A DNA stretch of 64,000 nucleotides. It comes from Vombatus ursinus (lineage: Eukaryota; Chordata; Mammalia; Diprotodontia; Vombatidae). The stretch spans positions 72,890,458-72,954,457 of the forward strand of contig NW_020954576.1 in assembly GCF_900497805.2 (NCBI RefSeq), read 5' to 3'. Numbering within the stretch: the first letter of the stretch is position 1; every line of letters starts with the position of its first letter. The notes beneath the pieces are model-generated. The model ran no database searches. It worked only from the letters and a program-made list of their open reading frames with translations, and had not been told where the DNA came from. Of the stretch, positions 55,746 to 64,000 are shown in pieces. Both the position numbers and the translations under genes were made by a program.

Positions 55746-56165
55746 TTTTTGTTGAATCATTTTTCAGTCATTGCCAACTCTTTGTGACCTCATTTGGGTT
55801 TTTTTCGGCAAAGATATTGGAATGGTTTGCCATTCCCTTTTATAGTTCATTTTCCAGATGAGGAGATAAAAAGGGTTAAGTGGGGGGCATCTAGGTGGCA
55901 CAATGGATAGAGTACCGGCCCTGGATTCAGGAGGACCTGAGGTCAAATCCGGCCTCAGACACATAACACTTATTAGCTGTGTGACCTTGGGCAAGTCACT
56001 TAACCCCATTGCCTAACCACCCCCCCCAAAAAAAAACCAGCAAAAAAAAAAGCATTAAGTGACTTGCTCAGGGTCACACAACTAGTCAGTGTCTGAGGCC
56101 AGATTTGAACTCAGGAAGACGACCCTTTCTGACTCCAAGCTCCGTACTCTATTTAGACAGTACAC
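55746..56165 (-). repeat. MAR1-type SINE, itself interrupted
   Basis: 55746-55882 carries the RTE-like tail and centre ('ttgccaactctttgtgacct', 'aatggtttgccattcccttt'). 56049-56165 carries the core and head ('aagtgacttgctcagggtca', 'tttgaactcaggaagacgac'). The break falls inside the 'gggttaagtgacttgc' core. Confidence 0.9.
55883..56048 (+). repeat. Short tRNA SINE (WSINE1-like), little diverged
   Basis: 'gggcatctaggtggcacaat', 'ggccctggattcaggaggac', 'tcaaatccggcctcagacac', 'gtgtgaccttgggcaagtca', then a C8 run and A-rich tail. It interrupts the MAR1 and is therefore the youngest layer. The target duplication (…ttaagtg on both sides) is readable but imperfect. Confidence 0.93.
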
Positions 56166-56295
56166 TGTCTAAATGCCCCTCATAACACATAGTAACTGGT
56201 GCTTAATAAATGTTTGAGTGATTGACTTCTAAAGCCACCTAATTGTATGATAATCTAGATTATATCTCTATCTTGTCCACAAGAATAACATTCAA

Positions 56296-56359
56296 TTCTA
56301 TTCAATGTAATTGAATTCAGGCAATTATTAAGCACCTACTATATCAGTCAGCTAGCATT
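56296..56359 (-). repeat. L2 LINE 3' tips
   Basis: 'ggcaattattaagcacctac' is one tip; 'cagtcagctagcatt' just before the MAR1 is the tip of the next L2, which continues at 56558. Confidence 0.65.
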
Positions 56360-56549
56360 TGTTGTTCTGTTGTTTTCAGACTGTCCCACTCTTTGTGATG
56401 CCACTAAGAGTGGTTTTCTTGAGAAAGATACTAGAGTGGTTTTGCCATTTCCTTCTCCAACTCAGTTTACAGAAGAGGAAACTGAGATAAACAGGGTTAA
56501 GTGACTTGCCCAGGATGACACAGCTAGTAAGTTTCTGAGGCCAGTTTAA
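56360..56549 (-). repeat. MAR1-type SINE with target duplication
   Basis: Tail 'tgttgttctgttgttttcag', then 'ctttgtgatgccactaagag', 'tttgccatttccttctccaa', 'taagtgacttgcccaggatg'. The head is truncated. Flanked by 'ctagcatt' at 56352-56359 and 56550-56557, within an L2. Confidence 0.88.
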
Positions 56550-56557
56550 CTAGCATT

Positions 56558-56905
56558 AAGCACCTACTATGTGCCAGGTACTATCCTAATAAGAACTGAA
56601 GATACAAAGAAAAACAAAGAATAGGTCCTGCCCCTCAAGCTTTCATTCTACTGGAGGAGATGACATTTAGAGAAAAGCAAATCCTAGCAATTATAGAAAT
56701 CAATAAAGGGTTCTTATTGGAGGTAGCATTTGATCTGAATTTCAAAGGTAGCTAGAGGTTTCAAGAGGTTGAGATGAGGAAGGAGAACACTCCAGATATG
56801 AGGTAGAGCCTGTATAGAGACCCAGAGAAGAAAGAAGGAATGTCAGTTAGGGAGAATACCAAGTCTGGCTGGAGTATAAAGCATGGTCAGGGAGAATAAC
56901 CTACA
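56558..56905 (-). repeat. L2 LINE, 3'UTR and ORF2 end, antisense
   Basis: Left to right: 'gcacctactatgtgccaggt', 'cctgcccctcaagctttcat', 'tctactggaggagatgacat', 'aggtagcatttgatctgaat', 'gagatgaggaaggagaacac', 'ccaagtctggctggagtata'. Confidence 0.88.
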
Positions 56906-57470
56906 ACCAACTTGGAAAAATAACATGTACCCATATTGTGAAGAGTGGTAAATGGCAAGCATGAGAGACTGTGTTAAGAAGATCACTAATATATTCTGTG
57001 GATGAGGTAACTGAGTTTCAGAGAGATTAGTTAGCATGTCCATGGTTCCATAGGTGGAAAAGTATTTGCCAGACATTTCTACTTGCTAAATGACCAATTA
57101 TACTACACAGTCAATATGCTACCCCAAACAGTTATGTGTGTTTAAAACCTTTTATCTTGAAAGAATAAAAGACTCTGGCCTCTGCTAAGGGAATTTCAAG
57201 CATCAGTGAGGGAAGGTTCAGAAGGGGACAGGAGAACCTGTGAAATGTCATTAGACAATTTTTAAGGCAGGCTTTGCAAATAATTGTTAAATTTGGGATC
57301 TTCTTAAAATAGGCAAACCTTCTCTTGGTCCAGATTGCAACCCATCCACACCTCTTCATTTTGTGCAATTCTTGTTCATATCTTTCTATCCATTGTCTGC
57401 TATGCCTTTCTTTAGTACTTAAATTTGATGCCTTTCTTTAGTACTTAAACTATTTCATAAATACTAGTGT
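56906..57470. other. No gene seen; contains a 26-base tandem duplication
   Basis: Unique-looking. 'atgcctttctttagtactta' occurs at 57402 and again at 57428, a 26-base unit repeated in tandem. Confidence 0.5.
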
Positions 57471-57474
57471 ATTA

Positions 57475-57715
57475 CTATAGCAGTGGATAGAGCCTGGAAA
57501 GGCCCTGGAGTCAGGAAGGCTCATCTTCCTGAGTTCAAATCTGGCATCAAATATTTACTAGCTGTGTGACCCTGGGCAAGTCACTTAAATCCTATTTTCC
57601 TCAGTTTCCTCATCTGTAAAATGGTCTGGAGAAGGAAATGGCAAATCATTCTAGTATCTTTGCCAAGAAAACCCCAACTGGGGTCATAAAGAGTTGGATA
57701 TGAGTGGAAATGGCT
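57475..57715 (+). repeat. MAR1-type SINE
   Basis: Sense: 'agcagtggatagagcctgga', 'ctagctgtgtgaccctgggc', 'cagtttcctcatctgtaaaa', 'ggagaaggaaatggcaaatc', 'gccaagaaaaccccaactgg', 'ggtcataaagagttggatat'. Confidence 0.92.
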
Positions 57716-58084
57716 GATGTGAACAGGGCAGCCCTCAAAATTCCCATATCTTAGCCTTCATTCTCACTATTTAATTGACCTAGTTGCATGTTCTTAAATA
57801 CATAATAGAGTTATAAGATTAAATATCTAGAAGTGAATATTTGTCTGGTGCTTCTTTTTATTTTTAGTAGTACGATGCATTCAATTTATATTCACTACAC
57901 ATTTTTCCTTTATCATTTTGATCTTTCTGAGAATATTATGTTGCATGATTTGTACCATGGAGAAGAAACAGAGGGAGGGTGGTATTTTTTAAAATGGGAT
58001 TTTATGGAAGCAAATAGCTTGAGACACAGCACTTGAAAGTGCTACATAATCTCCAGAATGTAGTCCAAACTTGGCTTCTTCTAT
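57716..58084. other. No gene seen
   Basis: Unique-looking AT-rich sequence. The frame at 57833 has hydrophobic N-terminal residues but no other support. Confidence 0.4.
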
Positions 58085-58395
58085 TTAGAGTTGCATAGAT
58101 TGAGAACCAGAAAGGACCTCAAAGATCATTTAGTCTGGAGGTGTCAAACACACAGCCTATGGCCCATTTTGGCCCACAACACTTCCAAGTGTGGCCCAAA
58201 CCAGATTAAAATATAATTGGGATTATTTAACAAAATAAATAAGAATACAATAACACATGGATAATGTTGATATGTGGTTTCTTAAGTCAATATGTGGTCC
58301 ATTGGAATCCTCATGTATGATTTTGTTTTGATTTGAGTTTCACACCACTGATCTTGTACAAACTCCTCATTTTACAGATAGATCCAGTTATTACC
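58085..58395 (-). repeat. MIR/THER2-type SINE, split by the hAT-like MITE
   Basis: Left piece 'cagaaaggacctcaaagatc' up to 58135; right piece 'caaactcctcattttacaga' from about 58359. The two join as in an intact antisense copy. Confidence 0.78.
58136..58350 (-). mobile_element. hAT-like non-autonomous DNA transposon (MITE), full length
   Basis: Left terminus 'tggaggtgtcaaaca' and right terminus 'gagtttcacaccactg' form imperfect inverted repeats. The interior ('aaaccagattaaaatataat', 'tgttgatatgtggtttctta') is the reverse complement of the copy at 42809-42974. The 8-base flanks (58128-58135 and 58351-58358) match at 5 of 8 positions, consistent with an old duplication. Confidence 0.85.
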
Positions 58396-58528
58396 TAAGT
58401 ACTAACTCAATAGACTGCCAACCCACCATAACACTATGATAAAAACATTGCATTTTCATCCACTTGGTTTTTCCAGTGGTTGGGTCAATAGCTTTTGAGT
58501 GGCTGAGTATCTCATTTTGGTTTAGACT

Positions 58529-58798
58529 TTGAGGCATCTAAATGGTGCAATGTATAGAATGCTGGGCCTGGAGTCAGCAAGACCTGAGTTTAAATCCTTC
58601 CTCAGACACTTATTTTATTGTGACCCTGGGCAAGTCACTTAACCTTTGTGTGCCTCAGTTTCTTCATTTGTAAAATTAGGATAATAATAGTAACTACCTG
58701 ATAGGGTTTTGTGAGAATCAAATGAGACAATATTCGTAAAGTGCTTGGCATAGTACCTGACACATAGTAGGCATTATATAAATGTTAACTCTTAATGG
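58529..58798 (+). repeat. THER1/MIR-type SINE, near full length
   Basis: 'gaggcatctaaatggtgcaa', 'gggcctggagtcagcaagac', 'tgtgaccctgggcaagtcac', 'cagtttcttcatttgtaaaa', 'gtgagaatcaaatgagacaa', 'agtaggcattatataaatgt'. Confidence 0.92.
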
Positions 58799-60188
58799 TA
58801 GTAGCAGTACTTGTTGTAGTCAGCACAATATGATTTTCATTATGAAGCAATGGGCAGCTGGGTGAGAAGATTCTACAGTTGCCTGTAGTAGTACAAGCTG
58901 CCATCCCAGAGCTCTAAAGCAGCAAGCAGGATCTATTCCTGAGTATTGTTTATTCTGAGTGGTAGCATATACTGGGGTGGATCAGCCTTATTTGTAGTGG
59001 AGTTGGGAAAAATCAGAATCAAGTGGTGAAACAATAAAAGAATATAATGGAAAGAAAGTCTAAACAGAGTAGAGAGGTAAGGAATGAGTGAAGTGGGAGT
59101 GAAGGTTGGCTGGTTGAGATTCTAAGGGCTTATTAGCTGTAGCTCTGAGTCAGTATCATTTTTTTGTCAAAGTATACAGAAGGGAAGCTGCCAGTGTGGA
59201 TCCTAGCACCTACTGAAGTCCTGCCCTCTAAACGTGGATCCTTAGAAGGATATAATAATAATATATGTTTTTTTAAGTCAATATGAGAATTGGCAGGCTG
59301 CTGGAGTGGGTGTGAGTTCGTGCTGTATCCTTGGGCTGATTCCCCACCAAGAACCTCAGCTATTTGTGGGATATGATGAGGAGTTGTTTCAGATTGTTTA
59401 TGTCTGATTGGCTCAGATTGGCACAGATTGGCTCAGACTCTAACAGATCCAGAATGAAAGAGTTTTTGAATCCAAGTGTGTGAGGGTTCAACTATCAATC
59501 CTCTTCTACTTGGATTCTGTGCAGGACATCCTGGTGGAGATCTTACTTGATGACAGATGTAAAGTTCCCTGAAAATTTTAAAATATAAATATTTGCTATC
59601 ATTATGAAGGTAGCTAATGATGAATACTTTAAACGAACATGTCTATTTTATACATCGTGTGATGTTGATACTCAATGGGTCATCTCCTCCTCATTATTTC
59701 AGTGGATTATCATTAGGAACAGGAGAAAAGAACTGGAACCTGGGACTGATCTGGGAAAAGATGTGCATGCCTAAACAAGATTTTTCCAAAAGTATTTAGG
59801 ACTACCTATTCTGATAAGAATGTGGCAACTGTCTTTCCCTTCCACTCCATCTCCATGGACACATCTGTTTTGTAAGATTTTTAACACATACACAGGAGAC
59901 ATCTTATTGAAGGAGAGCCTTTAAGGCTACATTTTACTATCTGTTCAAATACTTTCTTAAAATCAGTAAACAATAAATACAGTGAGATTTTATATTCTCT
60001 TTACTTTGTTGTTAGTTGTAGGACTCTAAAGATGTGAATGGCTATCTGTGAAAGTATGCTTACTTCTTATGCTTTATTCAAGGATACCTTCAATGGGTGT
60101 AAAGATTACTCTCATAAAGATTTTATAGAACTAAGTAAAGATGTATGTTAGTAGTTTCTGATATTTTTCTTATCATCTTTTCCATAAA
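58799..60188. other. No gene seen; long repeat-poor block with a CCAAT-like triplet repeat
   Basis: About 1.4 kb without a named repeat. 59406-59435 is three tandem 10-base units (gattggctca, gattggcaca, gattggctca), each carrying an inverted CCAAT core. The 60-codon frame at 59617 is not supported. Confidence 0.5.
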
Positions 60189-60446
60189 ATAATAATTAAT
60201 ATTTATATAGTGCTTACTATGTATCAGGCACTGTGCTAAGCACATTTACAGTTTTTATTTAATCCTCACAATAATCCAGAGAGAAAGATGGTATTATCTT
60301 CATTTTACAGCTGAAGAAACTGAGGCAAATAGAAATTAAGTGACTTACCAGGGTCACACAGTTAATAAGTGCCTGAGGCCATATTTGAACTCAGGCATTC
60401 CTAACTCCAGCCCCAGTGTTGTATCTTCTGTGCCACCTAGCTGTCT
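60189..60446 (-). repeat. MIR/THER1-type SINE, near full length
   Basis: 'tagtgcttactatgtatcag', 'ttatttaatcctcacaataa', 'gaagaaactgaggcaaatag', 'aagtgacttaccagggtcac', head 'tgtgccacctagctgtc'. Confidence 0.93.
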
Positions 60447-61490
60447 ACAAATGAGAAAAAAAAGTACCATTTGTGATCTTTTTCATACTTTTGAAGTATT
60501 ATGTTTGTTATATCTTGAAAATCAGTCCTTGAATGCTTAAAAAATTTTGCCTCTATAGTGAATTCTTCCATACATATTTTATTTATGTCCATCACTTTTC
60601 CTGATTCCAACTTTTTAAGTAGTATCACTATTTTATAACAGAATACCTCTGGCACTAAGGAGGTAGTGTCCATATGTGCTAATACTACTATTAGTCCTCT
60701 TGAGAATTGATTATCATATAAATTATGGGAATGTATTTTCTACCCTCTAGTTCCATCTATAAATGCCTTTGGCATCTGACTTAGCTGGGCCTCACACCAA
60801 GCTTTCTGTGAGTTTGCTTAGCTTTCCCCTGGTTTGTGAGATTGTATTTCTCATAATGTTCTGTTGTTCTCCTCCACGTTATTTTGCAAATGAGCTTGTA
60901 CCCTAAATGAGAATTGACCTTGGTCCCAATGTATCTATGCCTAGCATGGTGGTCGCATATTTACTGGCTAATAAGCTTTTGTGATCCTTTGATTCTTTTT
61001 TAAATGATGGTTTCTCCATTCATTAAATATCTCTAAGAAATAGATATGGATTAGACAATGTTACTTTTGTCCATTTCATTCTCTTTATAGATTAAACAGT
61101 TTGTTCAAGCAGGTCAGGATGGAGCTATTTTAATAGCACAAGATCTTTGCATGTTTATCTTTTCTTCTAAGTTGGTGTTGAATTTTGACCTCTTCTCTAA
61201 CCAACTGATGATCCAACTGTACACAATCAGTTGATTCTGAAACTACTGCTATGTCAGTAACCAGTCATATCCTCTCTATTAAAATAGTCTGTTTCATTTT
61301 TTGTGATGTTCACCACATTCAGTATCAATCTGTGCCCACTTTCTCTTTGAAGGCACCAAAGGTCAAAGTATATGTTGACTTAATTCTTCATTTAAAAAGT
61401 AAATGCATTATAAGCCTCTTGACAACTTTGTGAATAATTTTTTGTTATCATTTTAAAATTTAAAAAAAAATGTTTTTTCAGGTCAGAAGA
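60447..61490. other. No gene seen; possible LINE coding debris in antisense
   Basis: The minus frame at 60437-60673 contains VILLKKLESGKVMDINKIC, which faintly recalls the '..LKKLKSGKAPGxDGI..' motif at the start of RTE/L1-type reverse transcriptases. The rest of the block shows nothing I can name. Confidence 0.3.
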
Positions 61491-61503
61491 AGAATTCAGT
61501 TTT

Positions 61504-61672
61504 GTTTTGTTTTTTTTTGTTTTTTTTTTATTTTTTGGTTAGGCAACTGGGTTAAGTGACTTGCCCAGGGTCACACAGCTAGTAAGTGTTATGTGTCTGA
61601 GGCCATGTTTGAACTCAGGTCCTCCTGAATCCAGGGCTGGTACTGTAGCCACTACACCACATAGCTGCCCTT
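61504..61672 (-). repeat. Short tRNA SINE (WSINE1-like) with target duplication
   Basis: T-rich tail, then 'ggttaggcaactgggttaag', 'tgacttgcccagggtcacac', 'tttgaactcaggtcctcctg', 'gccactacaccacatagctg'. Flanked by the exact 13-base duplication 'agaattcagtttt' at 61491-61503 and 61673-61685. Confidence 0.94.
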
Positions 61673-61799
61673 AGAATTCAGTTTTCCTATCTGCAGACCT
61701 CACTCTTCCAGTGAGAGCACAAGCCAACAACTTCAGCTGTTGTATTCTTTGGTGTTGCTCAATGTGGAGGAATATGTAGCCTGTTACCATCAGCTTCTT

Positions 61800-61945
61800 C
61801 CATGATTTCACAGATGATGAAGCCAAGTACCATAGAGATAGTGATTTGCCCAAGGTAACACAGGTAGTAAGTAAAAGAACTTGGATTTGAAAACAGGAAT
61901 CTCTGACTACAGATCCAGTGCTCTTTGCACTGTTACACCTTGCTT
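61800..61945 (-). repeat. MIR/THER2-type SINE
   Basis: 'tgatttgcccaaggtaacac', 'acttggatttgaaaacagga', 'agatccagtgctctttgcac', head 'tgttacaccttgctt'. Confidence 0.85.
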
Positions 61946-62904
61946 CTGTACAATCTTAAACAGATGATTATCATGATTGAAAACATTTTAGAAAAAAATA
62001 AAATATCTTGTAATATTTGCAGGAAAAATATCTCCATTCATTGGAATTTTAAAGACCTTGATAAGCCATCAGCTACTTACTCAATAGTCAACAAATTTGC
62101 ATGTGAGATGTTGTGGGGAATAAAAAGACATCTATGACATAGTCCCTGACCTCAAATAAGCTTACACTCTAGAAACAGTTCTCCTAATTCTTTAAGATGT
62201 TTTAAAATAGAAATAGTCATTACCATCTGTGAGATAATAACCATTCTAGTTAAAGTCACATATTCTAAACTGCATAACATCTATTCTTACAAAAGCAACT
62301 CATCATGAATTTTAAATGTTTTGTAATTAAAACCCTAGAAAAAATGTAGTCCTTGAAAAAAAAGCATATGAATCTCTATTTTGAATAGACCTGGAAAGAT
62401 TTAGTAAGTAATCAAACAGTATCAATTAAGCCCTTCAGGCTTTGAGCATCAAGATTCTTGCTGCAGACGAGCTATCACCCCATATTACCTCATTAAAATC
62501 AACCACAACACTGGAAGAAAAAAAATGGTAAGCTGGAGACTTAAATTTTACAGTTCACCTAAGGATAAACAGCTCTAATATGCTCATATTCTGAGACATT
62601 TAGCCATATATCAGTCCTAATAAAGAAGTTTTATTGGTGATTTACTCGTTGATTATGTGATATTTTCCCCATCAATATAAAGTATTTGGGTTTAGAATGT
62701 GCCCTCAAAAAGCTTTTTAACTGCCCCCAGGACTCAGCTATAAGCCTTGGTCACTTCCATCAGGTGATTAATGATGCCTTTCAAGGTGATCCTAAGAGGC
62801 ATAATGAGCTTTTCTCAGAAAGAAAATCTATGAATACAAGAGAACTTTACTGAACTTTTAACACTTTAGACCAAAGGCCATTACACAATATAAACAAATT
62901 ATAT
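61946..62904. other. No gene seen; L2 tip at 62110-62175
   Basis: AT-rich. 'atagtccctgacctcaaata' and 'agcttacactctag' mark a short antisense L2 fragment. The rest is unassigned. Confidence 0.5.
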
Positions 62905-62970
62905 TTATTAATAGACTCGGAATTTGAGAGTTATAGAGGATCCCAGTAGCTGGCCAGTCTAATCCACATA
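62905..62970 (-). repeat. MIR3/L3-like fragment
   Basis: 'gagttatagaggatcccagt' and 'ggccagtctaatccacatag' resemble the start of antisense MIR3/L3 copies. Weak. Confidence 0.4.
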
Positions 62971-63089
62971 GAACAAACCATATAGTAACAAGACAGGAAT
63001 TAGTTAACTTCATTTTAAAACATGAATATGCAATACCATAAAGAATAAGAAAAAAAGAAACTTCCAAATATATGTCATTTCTTAACTTC

Positions 63090-63800
63090 TCCAAATCACA
63101 GAATTGTGAGGGATGTTAGAGGACATAGAGATATAGATATATATTTCCTGCCAGGAAATCCAGGAGCCAGTGAGGGAAAGCACAGCAGAAAGAATTTGGG
63201 TGAAGGTCAGTGGAGACAGAAAAAAAAATTCCACTATAGATCTTCTGGACAGAAAAAAAAGAGGAATAGATGAGTTCAGAAAATAGATCAAAAAACTAGT
63301 ACAGAGGATTGCTATAGTATTGATGGGGGACTTAAATTATCTGGACAACTATTGGAACTTTTCCCCTATCTAAAGTATAGCAGGTAAATGTGGAGGAACC
63401 AACCAGGAGAAATAAAAAAATGAGGAACTAATTGCTGGGGTAGAAATGCTTCTAACTTTGGGTAGGAATGAGTGCTCCATTTTCAAATTTGCACTGAAGA
63501 ATGAGAGAAAAAACTGAGACTAGTTTGACCTACCCCCTATATTTTTGGGAAAGGAGAGAAATGATAGGTAGGAGTTGATAGATTACATTCTACAGGGGAA
63601 GTAAGTCCAAGAAGAATGGGAAGTACTTCAAATTTAAATTCTTAAGGAATAAAGAGAAGTAATTCCAATAGAAAGGGGAAAAGATCATTGGGGATGTTCA
63701 GAGAACTCATCAACCAACTTTTTAAAAGAAAAAAGAAACCTTTCTTTTTAAAAATTACACATATAGAAGGTATAAGGACAGGTAAACACATAAGCATGCA
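63090..63800 (+). repeat. L3/CR1-class LINE, ORF2 endonuclease region, sense
   Basis: 'gtattgatgggggacttaaa' (63318-63337) translates to VLMGDLNYL, matching the GDFN box of the AP-endonuclease domain of CR1/L3 LINEs. It is preceded by 'agatcaaaaaactagtacag' and followed by 'gaggaactaattgctggggt'-type blocks in the expected order. Downstream 'aagtccaagaagaatgggaa' fits the spacer before the RT domain. Decayed, no long frame. Confidence 0.55.
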
Positions 63801-64000
63801 CTGTTCTCTTAAGAACAGCACCAAAAAAGCTCAGATGAGCTGAGGCTAGTGAGCAATGAATACTAAGGACAAGAATAACAACAAAATATTACTTTTTAAT
63901 AGTCGTATTGAGCAAAAGAGAAAGATCAGAGAATGGATAGAACCATAGCTCAGTATGGATGTGACACTGATAACCAATAACTAGGAGAAGGTAAAGGAGA
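63801..64000. other. No gene seen
   Basis: Possibly further L3/CR1 debris; nothing distinct to the window end. Confidence 0.35.

Larger units (their letters stand above)
55672..56225 (+). repeat. L2 LINE 3' end, split by SINE insertions
   Basis: Left piece 55672-55745 ('gggctccatgagggcaagga', 'ttttgtgtctcttagcattt'); right piece about 56168-56225 ('acacatagtaactggtgctt', 'aataaatgtttgagtgattg'). A MAR1 carrying a second SINE lies between them. Confidence 0.82.

Overview
The window is vertebrate, and almost certainly marsupial, genomic DNA. It is AT-rich and intron-scale, with no operons or dense coding. It is full of interspersed repeats typical of marsupial genomes: old L2, L3/CR1 and MIR/THER-type copies, L1 and half-L1 3' ends, tRNA-headed SINEs ending in an RTE-like tail (MAR1 type), and short tRNA SINEs with A-rich tails (WSINE1-like). 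The short SINE resembles the one common in Australian marsupials, but I cannot settle the species by eye. Repeat family names are recalled from knowledge of consensus sequences, not from a search.

There is one gene I am confident of. At 5567-5755 on the minus strand lies the first coding exon of PLD5 (inactive phospholipase D5): 63 codons with a strong start context and a clean GTAAGG splice donor. Intron 1 runs leftward from 5566 and off the window, so the rest of the protein (membrane anchor and PLD-like domain) is not here. To the right, 5764-6540 is a GC-rich, CpG-containing, TATA-less promoter region. It has a long purine tract, a strong G-quadruplex motif, a GC box and a (CTG)9 run. An upstream AUG opens a 22-codon reading frame that overlaps the PLD5 start.

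From about 6.6 kb to 64 kb I see no further convincing protein-coding exon or RNA gene. This fits the known long gene-poor interval upstream of PLD5 in mammals. The stretch is a layered deposit of transposon insertions. The clearest stacks are an L2 carrying a second L2, a MAR1 SINE and L1 tails (23.5-25.9 kb); a half-L1 with a recognisable ORF1p C-terminal domain (25.9-27.6 kb); an L2 split by a hAT-like MITE with an exact 8-bp target duplication (42.6-43.1 kb); and a short SINE inside a MAR1 inside an L2 (55.7-56.2 kb). L3/CR1 relics cover parts of 52.4-55.7 kb and 63.1-63.8 kb. Two LTR-like fossils at 39.8-40.2 and 48.6-49.8 kb may be related to each other. Several repeat-poor blocks (2.7-5.3, 15-18, 33-34.5, 36-37.5, 40.4-41.4 and 58.8-60.2 kb) are the places to look for regulatory elements. 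A 10-base run of N sits inside a (GT)n microsatellite at 43775-43784.

I did not find an undescribed biological system. The most informative points are the PLD5 start region and the nested insertions with readable target-site duplications.
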